NCBI GenBank assembly: GCA_035772405.1
Contig: JAYKKM010000149.1
Span: 5,800,001 to 5,864,000, forward strand
Direction of reading: 5' to 3'
Source: Chrysogorgia sp. JL179-B06
Lineage: Eukaryota > Cnidaria > Anthozoa > Scleralcyonacea > Chrysogorgiidae
DNA: 64,000 nucleotides
Below, piece by piece: positions 46,880-57,233 of the stretch. Position 1 is the stretch's first letter. Every line of letters begins with the position of its first letter. The translations under genes were made by a program, and so were the position numbers. The notes below the pieces were generated by a model that was not told the DNA's origin, made no database searches, and saw nothing but the letters and a program-made list of their open reading frames with translations.

Positions 46880-47157
46880 ATATCACCATTTTAAAATGGA
46901 TCTCATAACCAAATTAATAGCACCAAATTGCTTCGTGTCATCATTAGATATGAAAGATGCATATTACTCTGTCACCATTAGACACAGTGATAGAAAGTTC
47001 ATGAGCTTTCAGTGTGACAAAATACTTTACCTGTTTACTTGTTTACCCAATGGGTTATCCTGTGTTCTGCGGAAATTCACTAAAATATTGAAACCACTGC
47101 TAGCCAACTCACAAAGGGTCACGTCTCAGTTGCTTATTTATAGATGACCTTTACGTA
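46880..47157 (+). pseudogene. DIRS reverse transcriptase, N-terminal half
   Basis: MDLITKLIAPNCFVSSLDMK and DAYYSVTI (motif A), FTCLPNGLSCVLRKFTK (motif B region) and, after a frameshift at about 47125, FIDDLYV (catalytic motif C). It ends abruptly where the 2.3-kb intrusion starts. Confidence 0.85.
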
Positions 47158-47291
47158 ATATATCTCAAATTCATGAATAATTCATGAGTTAATTAACCAA
47201 TCAGAGTAGGCGAATTAATCAGGTGATTGCAGTTGGATACCCCGGTGAACCATGCCAACACAATACGCGTGACCTGGATATTAGATGAACA

Positions 47292-48759
47292 CCATTTTTT
47301 TAGGTGTCAAAAAATGCTAGAGATGATCTGTTTAGGATCATATTCTGCTGTTGTTATAACCCCTTTTTAATCAGTTTATCTATCTCTTGATTCATAGTAG
47401 GGTATTCATGCTCAAGAGTTGTCTGAGGTGGACATCTGTATTGGACAGGTGTTTCATTGCATTCTATGTGCACACCCAACACATGAGAAAGAATCTCCTT
47501 ATCATTAGTGATTTTAGTACAAGCTGGGAAATTGTCTGCAACACGACCAGTTTAGAAATTGGAGCATGATGAGTTGTGCAAGTTGGTCAAATTAGGCAAA
47601 AATTATATGCACATACTCACTGAATTACATGTCTCTCAATTATCCTCTTAGGATTTCACCGGTCTTCTGGCCATGTGAGTGTGGTTTCCTTCGTTTGAAG
47701 GGTCCGGGATGTTGGCCTTTTCTCCCCAGCCTGCTACGGTGACTATATCGCTGGCCTTGATAACAGTAATTCCCTTATCAATTTTGTGGGTAGTCGTGTG
47801 TGTCACATTGTGACTAATTTTACTGGCCTCACTGGAATATTTTAGTTGTTTAGCCAGATCATAACCAAATAGGTGTTGTCTATCAGCTGGTATTTCAGTT
47901 GAGTATATTGCCTTGTATTCAGGCTTCAGTACAGGCCTTATCTGCTCTCTACGAAACTCATGTGAGAGCTGTGTATTGAGGTGGTCAAGTATAGCTATTG
48001 CATCAAACTGATTGAGTCTGGCTTAATAACCAATTTATGGTCTGAAATGCTATCTTCCGAGCTAGCTGTTGCATGCTAACACTTGTGTATGTCAGTCGTC
48101 CCCTGCTTTGCACTCAGCTGACTCCATATCTCCTTATTGACCTTAATTGCTTTCAGATCCTTGCAATTTCCAGGTCGTTTGTATTTTCCCCCAAGCCCTT
48201 TGACCTTCTCAGGGTTGATTTGTTTGGCCCAACGGCCCCAACGTTTCATAGCTATCTTAGCAAGGTCATCATCCCTTCAAATGACTCTGCGAGGTTGTGA
48301 AGTACAGAGCTTTGGGGCTCACTTTGGCGCCCTTTTGGGTCGGTGATCATGTTTCGCACGGTGAGCATTATGAGATCGTCGCCATTTAGGCTCTCACTCA
48401 CACGAAGGCTGATATTATCATCATCTCGAGACAGACGTTGTCTTTTGTTGTTGAAAGAGGAACTTTCTCCCCAGAGTCAAAGTCAGACGCGGTGAGCGAC
48501 TGAGACCTGTCTCGTTGCTTCTTCCGTTTCACGCTCGGTGGGCGAACGGTTTTGGTAGGCTGTTGTTGGTTTTGACACATTTTCTCCAGTAGAGTAGTCG
48601 TGTGTGCCATATTTCTGTTGATATTCACCAGCATAGTTGCAGAAGGTCCTACCCCGGAATCTGCTGTGTTGTGTTAAAGTGCCCATAACTTCAACATTTT
48701 TATTGGCTTATTTGTAAGAACTTTTAAAATGATAAATTAACTATTTTTGAAGAAAGTGA
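47292..48759. repeat. Right arm of the inverted duplication
   Basis: Reverse complement of 45371-46831, including the gag-like frames on the minus strand (48398-48686 and others). It joins foldback sequence at both ends. Confidence 0.92.
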
Positions 48760-48945
48760 AACACTCGCTCTCGTTGTTCATATATAACGTTAACAACGAG
48801 AGCGAGTGTTTCACCGGGATATCCAAACACGAGAAAACAATGTATGAAAACACGAGCGCGAAGCGCGAGTGTTTTTGCTAATTGTTTTCGAGTGTTTGGA
48901 TATCCCGGTGGGACACGAGCTCGAGTTGTTCATTTTGCATCTCAA
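48752..48945. repeat. Long nested hairpin (CTCG-loop family variant)
   Basis: Two hairpins in series: GAAACACTCGCTCTCGTTGT mirrored by ACAACGAGAGCGAGTGTTTC, then GGGATATCCAAACACGAGAA mirrored by TTTTCGAGTGTTTGGATATC around the core GAGCGCGAAGCGCGAG. The loop core differs from the CGAGGCGAAGCCGAG of other copies but still pairs. Confidence 0.8.
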
Positions 48946-49172
48946 TTGAACACAATAGTAATTAGTTATAATTTAAATTGCAGTTTACAATTTTGAAGAT
49001 TATTTGCATGCGTAATTAAGATATTAGATGAACAACGTTGTTCATCTAATATCGAGGTCACGCGTATTGTGTTGGCATGGTTCACCGGGGTATCCAACCG
49101 CAATCACCTGATTAATTCGCCTACTCTGATTGGTTAATTAACTCATGAATTACTCATGAATTTGAGATATAT

Positions 49173-49485
49173 AACATGAAACACGAGGAAGAGTGTTTCA
49201 TCAGGATATCCAAACACCGAGGACGTTTGTTGAAAACCGAGGCGAAGCCGAGGATTTTTAACGAACTTCGAGGTGTTTGGATATCCTGATGAAACACTCT
49301 TCCGAGTGTTTCATATTACATCTCAAACAAATCAGTATTTTAAGAGAAAATCGAGGTGAAAGTTCGCTTAATTTATGTAATTTCTTCCTTCGATATCCAA
49401 ACCACCGTCTCGGTGCTGATTTCATTTGTTTTCGGCTCATGAATTATTAATGAGTTTGAGATTTACAGGGTCAGACCTATAACTA
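49173..49485. mobile_element. Foldback-family element, about 310 bp, minus orientation
   Basis: The hairpin (49177-49320) has arms GAAACAC..GAGTGTTTCATCAG and CTGATGAAACACTCTTCCG with the core AACCGAGGCGAAGCCGAGG. The body keeps family blocks in complement (AGAAAATCGAGGTGAAAG, TTAATTTATGTAATTTC). It ends CATGAATTATTAATGAGTTT. Confidence 0.78.
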
Positions 49486-50635
49486 GTGCGTTGCTAATTT
49501 CATTGATACCTGCACTCTTATGTTAGATGAATTATAGGATTTTTAGTACACCCTACAAAGTCGTCTTGATAACAACCCAATAGATTGGGGTTTCTTATTA
49601 ACGAAATGACAATGACAGTCCGCCTCACACAGGAGATGTCCACCAGTTTAAAACAGGATTGTGCTAAGTTGATTAAATTCCCTAGAACAACTAGACGAGA
49701 GGTGGCTAGTGTGATCAGTAAGGTCGTTTGCAGCTTCCCAGGGTAATGTATGGACCCCCTAGCTGCAAAAACAAATAAGGGCAATTTCAATGCTTACATG
49801 GTCACTTTACCACAGGTCCAAATGGGTAAAGAATGTGGAGTGCTCCTTCAATGTGTTAGCAGATGTACAACCTCAGTACCAAATAACTTACTTATGGTAC
49901 GTGCTCCATATCAGGTCATATCGGACGGGACTGGGAAGAGCACATATATTACCGTAACGAGCATACTGTATACGTTGCCCTGACGAGCAAATACATCGCC
50001 CTCGTACAAGCCTGCTGTTCTTGACAACCAACCACAAAACAATTACAAAGGCCCTACCTAAGTCTCCGCCTAACGAGTTTTCTAACCCTAACCCCCGCGG
50101 CTGTGTTTTCATGTCGTCCGTAGCCCCCTCGTGCACATCCATTCCCCTACTTGGAGTGTTAGATTAGTAGACTAGTGAGACAGACTAAGCATGTGGGATT
50201 AGAAATTGACTGTTATACGTATGCGCTCAGTAGGGCAATGTATTTTCTCGTCAGGGCAACGTATATACTCGTTAGGGCAACGTATTTGCTCTTCCCAGTC
50301 CTGTCCGATATGACCTATATGGAATACATACGATACGTCCATATGCTCCATGTTCAGGATGGGGAGCTGTATCTGGGGATGCATCTACTGGACGAAACTG
50401 CACATGCAGAGTCTACTCACCACATAAACTATCTAGAAATGTATGAAATCTTACTAGAATTGCAAACATTTGGTACAGGTAAAAATAACACCCATATCAG
50501 AGTAATGTGTGATCATAACATGACTGCAGTCACTGGTTTTAATCCATATGGGCACTATTCACTCCAGTGGTGCATAGAGAGGGGGATACCTCATAAAACT
50601 TCAAAGATGGCTGGAATATTGCCATGATAATGGTG
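49486..50635 (+). pseudogene. DIRS RT C-terminus and RNase H
   Basis: RT tail GFLVHPTKS (about 49530) and IGFLINEMTMTVRL (about 49577). The connection region carries TRREVASVISKVV and NKGNFNAYMVTLP. The RNase H frame (50325-50627) carries GELYLGMHLLDETAHAES, HINYLEMYEILLELQTF and DHNMTAVTGFN. An unrelated repeated patch (GGGCAACGTAT.., 49905-50310), with mirrored CCATAT..GTCCGATATGACC words, interrupts it. Multiple frameshifts. Confidence 0.75.
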
Positions 50636-51470
50636 TTGACATATTTCAGCCAGAACTGAACAGAGCTATTGATTTTCTTGTTTCATTATATCATTCTGGT
50701 TTGGGGTACAGTGCAGTGAACACCGCCCGTTCAGTACTGTCCTCAATTATTATTTTAGAGAATGGAGGGAATTTGAGAATAGACAATTTTCCGTTGTCTG
50801 AAAGGGATATTTGAACTCAGACCAGTCCTATACCCAAGTATTCAGAGATCTTGGACGTTAACATTGTATTAGGCTACCTTAAGAGCATAGAAATTCCTTG
50901 TTATTATCAAGGAACTCACCTTAAAACTTATTCCTTTGCCAGCTCGCCTTACTATTGATCATCGGGGACAAACTATGCACAAGCTAGACGCTGAACATAT
51001 CCAGGAAATGGAGGACATGTATAGGATAACTGTGATGAATAAACTCAAACAAACAAGACCAGGGAAACACTTAGAACCTATGCTTTTACTTGTTTTCACA
51101 TAGGACAAGAGACTCTGTGTTGTAGAACACCTTAATGAGTACTTCCTCAGAACGAAACCATTAAGGAATGGCCAATCACATTGATGATAAGTTATGCAAA
51201 ACCATAGAATCAAGTTTCATGGGACACCATTTCCAGGTGGACCAAGAAAGTTTTGGCCTCAGCAGGCATTGATACTAGGAACTATTCAGCACACAGTAGC
51301 TGATCTGCTTCAACATCCTATTGCAATGCCAAAGGACTAAACGTGCAAGAGATCATGAAAGCTTCAGGCTGGAAAAGCTCTGGTACCTTTGCAAAGTTTT
51401 ACCAGAATCCTATGGACACAACTGCTAAAAGGTGCCACAATACTGCAGAAGTAATGCTGTAGAACATGAG
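50636..51470 (+). pseudogene. DIRS tyrosine recombinase, decayed
   Basis: NRAIDFLVSLYHSGLGYSAV and NTARSVLSS (N-terminal core-binding domain, about 50655-50750), LDAEHIQEMEDMYRITVMNKL and KQTRPGKHLEP (about 50990-51080), and near the end LNVQEIMKASGWKSSGTFAK FYQNP (about 51340-51410), the segment around the catalytic His/Tyr in this family. Stops and shifts throughout. It would have integrated the DNA circle. Confidence 0.75.
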
Positions 51471-51612
51471 ATAGTTTGGTTTTGTACTGGTTTATATTGC
51501 TGTTATATTGTTATCTAAATAAAATTGCGTATTTGTTACTCATTAATAGTTTGTGGCACAGGACTTTGAAATCTCACGTTGAAGGCTCCGAAGTGACGTA
51601 GACTGATGACAA

Positions 51613-51856
51613 GGTAGAATTATACAATTAAACGAAACTTACCTGTAAGTTGAAGTTTGATTGTAAATCTGGCTTGTCATCAGTCTGGAACGAAGGAGTC
51701 ACATGCCCAGGCCCTCCCTCCCGTCTCCTTCGTTCCTTTTTTCATGTGCCACTTCCGTTGAATACTGACTTGCGCATCTCATTCGGACTGGTGACAAGTC
51801 AGAATTACAATCAAACTTCAACTTACAGATAAGATTCGTTTAATTTTATAATTCTA
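51613..51856. repeat. Inverted repeat with DIRS-terminus-like words
   Basis: AATTAAACGAAACTTACCTG, GTTGAAGTTTGATTGTAA and CTTGTCATCAGTC on the left are mirrored at 51790-51856 (GACTGGTGACAAGTC, TTACAATCAAACTTCAAC, CGTTTAATTTTATAATT). It directly follows the DIRS right terminus and shares its TTGTCATCAGTCT word. Confidence 0.7.
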
Positions 51857-51869
51857 TTGGATAACTTTG

Positions 51870-52085
51870 CAGATATACACGACCTTTAGATTTCCCACAA
51901 TGCTGTTTGTCTACTTTGACGTCATCATGTTCCTTATTAGCATAACACATATAACTGAATACCTCGAGAACGAAAATAGATATCGAAAAACTGTCAACGC
52001 CATTCTTCATCTTTTTAAGTGTCCTTTGACACAAATCTTTATCATTTTCGGGGTTAGTGTCACTTTAAGCAAGTGCCCCTTTAAT
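51870..52085. mobile_element. Partial TTAA-type MITE
   Basis: CATATAACTGAATACCTCGA, AAATAGATATCG and CTTTTTAAGTGTC, then AAGTGCCCCTTTAA at the end (52070-52083), resemble in reverse the segments at 44185-44300. The terminal AGTGCCCC is shared with the element at 44968. Confidence 0.4.
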
Positions 52086-52089
52086 GTTT

Positions 52090-52220
52090 AAAGTTAAAAA
52101 TAATCTCGTATACCTCCATTTATTCAATAATTATTTTCTAGGAATGCCGAGAGTCTCGGCATTGCTAGAAAATAATTATTGAATAAATGGAGCGAGACTA
52201 AAACATATATTATTTAAGAA
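52090..52220. repeat. Hairpin, about 40-bp arms
   Basis: CTCCATTTATTCAATAATTA and TTTTCTAGGAATGCCGAGA are mirrored by TCTCGGCATTGCTAGAAAAT and AATTATTGAATAAATGGAG around 52147-52157. Confidence 0.8.
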
Positions 52221-52239
52221 ACTCTGATTTTATAATACC

Positions 52240-52510
52240 TCTTTTTAATAGGATGTGATTTTAATGTTTTAAAGAATGCAATAAGGAATGTAGATTTTAG
52301 TTTTTTAGAGGCTGGCGTTTGGCAGAGCTGCCTCTTATACAATAGTTAGTGCAATTTTTGTGTAATAGTTAGTGTAACTTTTTTAAAATATTTTTTTGTA
52401 ATTAGGTTATTAACTTATTCTTGTGTCCCCAATTAGCGCGTACAGCGCTAGAATGTTTTTAGAAACCCCATAAAGTTACTATCTATCTATCGATCTATCC
52501 CATCCCGTCC
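52240..52510 (+). mobile_element. LINE 3' end with (CTAT)n tail
   Basis: A 3' UTR-like stretch ending CCCCATAAAGTTACTATC, then (TATC)n and CATCCCGTCCTGTCTCATCC. Same type of end as 20250-20420. No ORF remains. It lies just beyond the stop codon of the cGAS-like gene. Confidence 0.55.
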
Positions 52511-52552
52511 TGTCTCATCCCATCCCGCTATCTCGTACCTTTTTCATTATCG

Positions 52553-53902
52553 TCAATATCCGGCATCGACCACATAGCGTGTGTTAATACGAAGAAACTG
52601 TGTTTGCAACTTGTCGAAGATATTTTTATAATGAATTTCTTCCTTCACAGCCTTGGTTATCGCAAGTATATCTCTCGCCAGTTCACTAGCTTTATGAGAA
52701 ATATGTTTCATTTCCTCGGCAAGATTTCCATCATTTTTCAACAGATTGTACTTTGGTAAAAAGTACATCGGAAGGTTTCCTTTCCTTAATGCTTGTGCAA
52801 ATTCATCGAGCAATGACAGTAAATGGCTGACAACATTATCTTCAGTCCAGGAATCTTGTGTGTATTTCTCGACATGCCAGAATGCTATCGTTTTCAGGTG
52901 ATAGCTACAAATAATGTCCTTGATCTTAGGACTCCAACTGCTTTGGTTGAACTTGATGACGGCTTTGAAAGCACGGATTACTTTGTGCTGTAGTGGTGTG
53001 AGATTTCCAACGAGTGTCACCTCTGCTTTTGAAAAAGACAAACGAAAGTCTCCTTCGGGTGAACTCTTGGGAACAATATGGAAACCTTCTTGACAAATCG
53101 TTTGAACTAGGGTTTTATCAGGCCAAAGTCTATGACGTTCAAGCCATTCTGAGGCAGAGCGTGGCCAGCCGTCACAACCGATGGCCAAAACTATATCGCT
53201 GGAAGATATAACCTTACGAATCATTCCCACATGAATTGACCAGATATTTGAATAATCAAAATCGAGATCAATTTGTTCCTTACTTACTTCTAGGGAAGGA
53301 CCGTCTCCAATATCTTCGCATTTTTCACGGTCTACAAATGTAAAAAAATTTCCCATTTTCTTGTAACTGTAATGAAGTTTTGCTTTTAGCTTACTCGAGG
53401 ACAGTCGACGTTTTCTTGTATCTTTGGCTGGATCTTCCAAAAAGTCTTCCCACATTTCGAGTGATTCTTGGTTGGTTATATACGCGTCAACGAACGCTGT
53501 GTCTTCTTTTACTGTTGTCAAATTACCACACGCTTGGTCCTCTTCGGAAAATGAAATGTTATTTAGGATGCACATAAAATCCATATCTGGTAAATTTAAA
53601 CCCGCACCGCCATGCAAGACTAACCCTTCGCTCCAACTTCCTGTGAGAAGGATTTCTTTTAATTGAAATGGTGGCTGGTTGTCGAAATATTTCTGCAAAG
53701 GTATTTTAACAAAAATGTCTTCGCAAACTTGAATCACTAAGCCAATTATTTTTGTTGGAAAAGTTGGTATGTTTTTATTTGTAATGAGCTTCTGGAAATT
53801 AATGCTCAACATTTCAGAGACGTGTGTCACTCCTGCTGCAGGTGTCGCGATAGCTAGCAAAGCTCTCCTAAGATCGCTTTGGCCAAAATAAACTTGAGCC
53901 AT
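52553..53902 (-). CDS. Mab-21-domain nucleotidyltransferase, cGAS-like receptor (cGLR)
   Basis: A single-exon, uninterrupted 449-codon gene. The nucleotidyltransferase signature is complete: LLTGSWSEGL (Gly88-Ser89), LPDMDFM (Asp106 and Asp108) and SSDIVLAI (Asp236), corresponding to the three metal-binding acids of cGAS. The C-terminal Mab-21 half carries CDGWPRSASEWLER (243-256), FHIVPKSSPEGDFRLSFSKA (275-293), ICSYHLKTIAFWHVEK (331-346) and GNLPMYFLPKYNLLK (375-389). By family knowledge such proteins make cyclic dinucleotides in the cytosol after sensing nucleic acid and signal through STING; that role here is inference. No signal peptide or membrane segment. ATG at 53902 is the only sensible start. 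Alternatives: a Mab-21-like or ITPRIP-like protein without cyclase activity. Confidence 0.85.
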   Translation of the reverse strand: MAQVYFGQSDLRRALLAIATPAAGVTHVSEMLSINFQKLITNKNIPTFPTKIIGLVIQVCEDIFVKIPLQKYFDNQPPFQLKEILLTGSWSEGLVLHGGAGLNLPDMDFMCILNNISFSEEDQACGNLTTVKEDTAFVDAYITNQESLEMWEDFLEDPAKDTRKRRLSSSKLKAKLHYSYKKMGNFFTFVDREKCEDIGDGPSLEVSKEQIDLDFDYSNIWSIHVGMIRKVISSSDIVLAIGCDGWPRSASEWLERHRLWPDKTLVQTICQEGFHIVPKSSPEGDFRLSFSKAEVTLVGNLTPLQHKVIRAFKAVIKFNQSSWSPKIKDIICSYHLKTIAFWHVEKYTQDSWTEDNVVSHLLSLLDEFAQALRKGNLPMYFLPKYNLLKNDGNLAEEMKHISHKASELARDILAITKAVKEEIHYKNIFDKLQTQFLRINTRYVVDAGY

Positions 53903-54000
53903 ATTATATATTCTTTGTCCTAAAAAATACGATGAATTATGGTTAGTAACGCGTGGCGTAAATTTTTAATATCCATATGGCCCCAAATACGATATTACTG

Positions 54001-55287
54001 TTCCTGGGTAGCCGGCGCAATGGGACTGGGGGTTATGGGACGGGATGTCAAATGCGGGGGGGGGGGGGGACGGGGAGGCGAGGGAGCGCCTGCAGTGGTG
54101 CTATTGTTTCGGCGTTTTCTGGGAGCGCCTGCAGTGGTGCTATTGTTTCGGCGTTTTCTCCGTTCACTGAGAGAACGGAAAATTCCTATTGGCTGAGAGG
54201 TCGTTGATTGACGTTGGTACTTGGTAATAGAAAATATACTTTTAAGGGGATATGTTACTTGAATTTTTAGAGAATTCATTGGTCCCACCTTTTTATTTTA
54301 AAGAAGAACACCTAATCGCTCTGCACCAGCTTTTCCCTGGAAAAGATTTAGTGGCCGTTTTACCGACTGGTTTCGGGAAAAGCGTGATAATACGATAAGC
54401 GAGAAATTGGGTCAAGAAGAATTTGGGGAGCAATTATAGAATACCCGTCTACTTTTGAAACCGCATTTAAAGGCAGAAATACAAACCAGGTTGCTCTTTA
54501 AATATAATGTTGAAGGTTTATATTGTGTGTACTTGTTGATTCATTGTATATGAAATTGAAAGTGATTTTTTAACGAACGAAGCAATTGTATATGATGAAC
54601 TTTCCGTACTAGTCTGACCCTTATTTATATATATGCAAATAGTAAAGTGGACGGGTATTCTATAAAATGAATTAAAAACCTGTACTGCAGTTGATTTAGG
54701 AATATTATACAGCGGATTCAGGTTGAGCGTTTAATGGCAAACTTTGCCGCGTTCGTTGCAACTGTCAGGCAGAATACGTTGCTAGGTGGCGGTTACAATG
54801 TTCTGTCAAAAAAATGTGAGTTGCGTGGGAAAATATATGCGTTCTATTCAATATTCGACTGACGACAGCCAGCGACTATCGAAATGTCTCTGTCCCAAAT
54901 CAAAGTGGAATACGACTACTATTCTACAAAGAGAATCTCTCCTCTTTATATGAGCGAAGAAAATATTTGAAGTTATGATCAGTTTAAAGCATGTATATTG
55001 AGCGAAGTTACGCATTTATAAAACAAACCGACATCTTTACGCCTGACTGTAGATGACGAAAATATTGAAGTGGACCTGTAGTCTACCTATTTCAATTTAA
55101 TAATTTACTATTTTCTATTAATTACTACTCGGGGGCGTAAAACGCTGAAACAATAGCACCACTGCACGCGCTCCCTCGCCTCCCCGTCCCCCCCATCTTA
55201 GCATTTTGATTGGTTCGGCGGGATTCCCGCCCGCATTTCACAGCCCGTCCCAAACCCCCAGCCCCATTGCGCCGGCTACGCAGGCTA
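54001..55287. mobile_element. TIR element with 9-bp target duplication (MULE-like), carries RecQ fragment
   Basis: ATATTACTG flanks both ends (53992-54000 and 55288-55296). The termini are inverted (GTAGCCGGCGCAATGGG shared, with related outer bases). Subterminal GC-rich blocks GGGACGGGGAGGCGAGGGAG and GTGGTGCTATTGTTTC are also mirrored (54059-54110 and 55150-55200). A 9-bp duplication fits Mutator-like elements. No transposase. Inside are a RecQ helicase fragment and a smaller inverted pair AGAATACCCGTC/GACGGGTATTCT (54438-54660). It ends about 100 bp upstream of the cGLR start codon. Confidence 0.72.
54302..54400 (+). pseudogene. RecQ-like helicase fragment (motif I)
   Basis: Open frame KEEHLIALHQLFPGKDLVAV then LPTGFGKSVIIR, the motif 0/I region (Walker A GFGKS) of RecQ-type helicases. 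It is truncated on both sides. It lies inside the 54001-55287 element, so it was probably captured by that element. Confidence 0.7.
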
Positions 55288-55296
55288 ATATTACTG

Positions 55297-56130
55297 ATAT
55301 AGATTCTACATGAAATGAATACTGTATATGAATGCGAAAATGTTTTATGATTTGAGCTTCGCGTTGATCTGCTATTTAGGTTGTTTTTTTTTTAATTATA
55401 ATGAGTGTGACATCAACCCAGTCATATCTATCCGAAATGTATACAATATTATGTTGCTAGAGAAATTTGACCTAATTCAAATATGTATTGTATACTTGAA
55501 CATTATATACTAGACATCTTATCAAATTTTGCACTCAAATCCATAACCAATCGATCACACAGAAAGCAGGAAAAAAGCCAAATTCCTGGGGATGAAGTTA
55601 CACTCATATTATATATGTGACGAAAGCTCAACAAATAAAATCTTAGAAACATGGATGTTTTATATATCATTCCTAACCTGAGTATCAGGCCTTCTTGAGG
55701 GGCGGGGGGAGCGAGGGGAGGGGGTTGGAGGGAAAGAAGGCCTGACACAAATCATCGATTTTGGCCTTCCTCCCCCTCGTATACGCCACGCCCCTCGTAA
55801 ATTTTAGCCAATTAAAATAACTTCCTGTTTTGTCAAAATATAAATTTGGCATCTGTGTTTAAAGCATTTTCCTATGGCAGTTTTGCAAAATGTGTCTTTC
55901 AAATTTGCAAACGAAAACCGTTCGCACATTTCTTCTGTGTCACTGTTTTCTGAGACAACCAACAAAGAGTTTTCCAACACATCTGAAAATGCTGTAATAA
56001 TTTCGGAGTTGCTGTTGGTATTGCAAATTGTTGTAGTCACAGATCACAACTGCTCTGTCTGTAAATAGTGTGCTAGGAAAGGTGTTACAAGCTGTTTACT
56101 GAACTGCATACCTCTCGGACAGAACTTTAT
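55297..56130. other. Non-coding stretch with mirrored GC-rich patch
   Basis: No gene recognised. AAGGCCTGACACAAATC (55735-55755) is the complement of GATTTGTGTCAGGCCTT at 57510-57527. This may mark the ends of a 1.8-kb unit enclosing the second RecQ fragment. The minus frame 55804-56040 (Ser/Glu-rich, SENSDTEEMCERFSF) is unassigned. Confidence 0.4.
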
Positions 56131-56200
56131 GGAGCAATAGACCTTACCGATTATTATTGCCATGAAAATGAGGCTATTAGAGCAAGTTTTCATAATTCCT

Positions 56201-57232
56201 GGTAATCTTGCCATGTTTGTTCATGGAAGAAGATGAATAACTTCCGAACTATACGGATTGTTGAAATACATCATGTACGCATGTTGTTAGAAATTTCATA
56301 AGCTTTCATTTGATGTATAGTTCAAGTCTGTGTGTTTTGTGTAACGTTTTAAAATATTCAAAATGTTTGCACCTTTGCTCGTCAAATAATTATATTATAA
56401 TTATAAATGGCGAATAAAAGACAAGTGTTTTAGGATTTTAGATATTGTTTTCACAATGCTTAACGCAAAATCTTGATCTATGTATCAATCAAGAGATACA
56501 CTAAAGTACTATTTGTGGTAGAGTTTTCTAGTTTCTAGCTTAAAGGGAAGTATTCTAAAAATGGGAAAACATCATTCATTATAGATGAAAACAAACCAGG
56601 AGGTGATTAATTATAAATTCTTAAAATATTATCTACAAAAGGCATGTTAACTAATTCGCATCTAAAATTTCTTCTACTTCAACTAGAAAGCTACAAACTT
56701 TTTCACACATTCATATTTGAATTACCTTATGTTTAAGATATATTTGAAGTTCATACCTAAAGTATTTCCAAAGTTATAATAGATAATAGCAAACACTGAC
56801 CCAAACTGAAAAAGGCAAACGAATATACTGTATAATAGCGAGTTCCCATGCCAGCTTTTAATATTACCATTATTAGAATACTTCCCTTTAAGCTGGAAAC
56901 TAGAAAACGCTACCACAAATAGTACTTTAGAATATATTTTGATTGATATATATATATCAAGTTATATATGTGCGTTAAGCATTGTGAAAACAATATCTAA
57001 AATCCTAAAACACTTGTGGAAAGTCTATTCTCCATTATAATTATTTGACGAGCAATGGTGCGAACATTTTGAACATTTTAAAACGTTACATAAAACTCAC
57101 AGACTTGAACTATACATCAAATGAAAGCTTATGAAATTTCTAACAACATACGTGCATGATGTATCTTAACAATCCGTAGTTCGGAAGTTATTCGCCATCT
57201 TCTTCCATGAACAAACATGGCGAGATTACCGA
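56201..57232. mobile_element. Foldback element, about 360-bp arms
   Basis: GGTAATCTTGCCATGTTTGT and onward (56201-56560) is mirrored by 56875-57232, ending CATGGCGAGATTACC. Within the arms GAACTATACGGATTGTTGAA, ACTTGAACTATACATC and ATCTAAAATCCTAAAACAC are paired with scattered changes and small indels. It truncates a RecQ-like frame at its right end (57234). Duplicated target bases were not determined. Confidence 0.8.
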
Positions 57233-57233
57233 T

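Larger units (their letters stand above)
47158..49485. mobile_element. Composite foldback intrusion in DIRS RT
   Basis: 47159-49172 is bounded by inverted repeats of about 135 bp (TATATCTCAAATTCATGA onward; GTTAATTAACCAATCAGAG and CACAATACGCGTGACCT inside). Between them lie the inverted copy of the DIRS 5' region (47292-48759) and a hairpin (48752-48945). A second foldback copy of about 310 bp (49173-49485) follows, ending GCTCATGAATTATTAATGAG. The outer ends carry the ATCTCAAAYTCAT word that also ends the smaller family members. Confidence 0.72.
44699..51612 (+). mobile_element. DIRS-type retroelement, interrupted and decayed
   Basis: Bounded by inverted termini: AATTCTACGTTGTCATCAGT..CTACGTCACTTCGGAGC at 44699-44736 and its complement at about 51576-51612. 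Inside, in order, are a gag-like region, RT, RNase H and a tyrosine recombinase, the order expected for DIRS. A TTAA-type MITE sits in the 5' region, and an intrusion of about 2.3 kb (47158-49485) splits the RT just after its catalytic motif. All genes are broken. Confidence 0.82.

Noticed and set aside
45437..48686. Two independent genes with identical products on opposite strands
   Set aside because: They are the two arms of one inverted duplication of the DIRS 5' region.
53014..53666. Plus-strand frames within the cGLR gene
   Set aside because: Antisense shadows of an intact 449-codon gene with recognisable domains.
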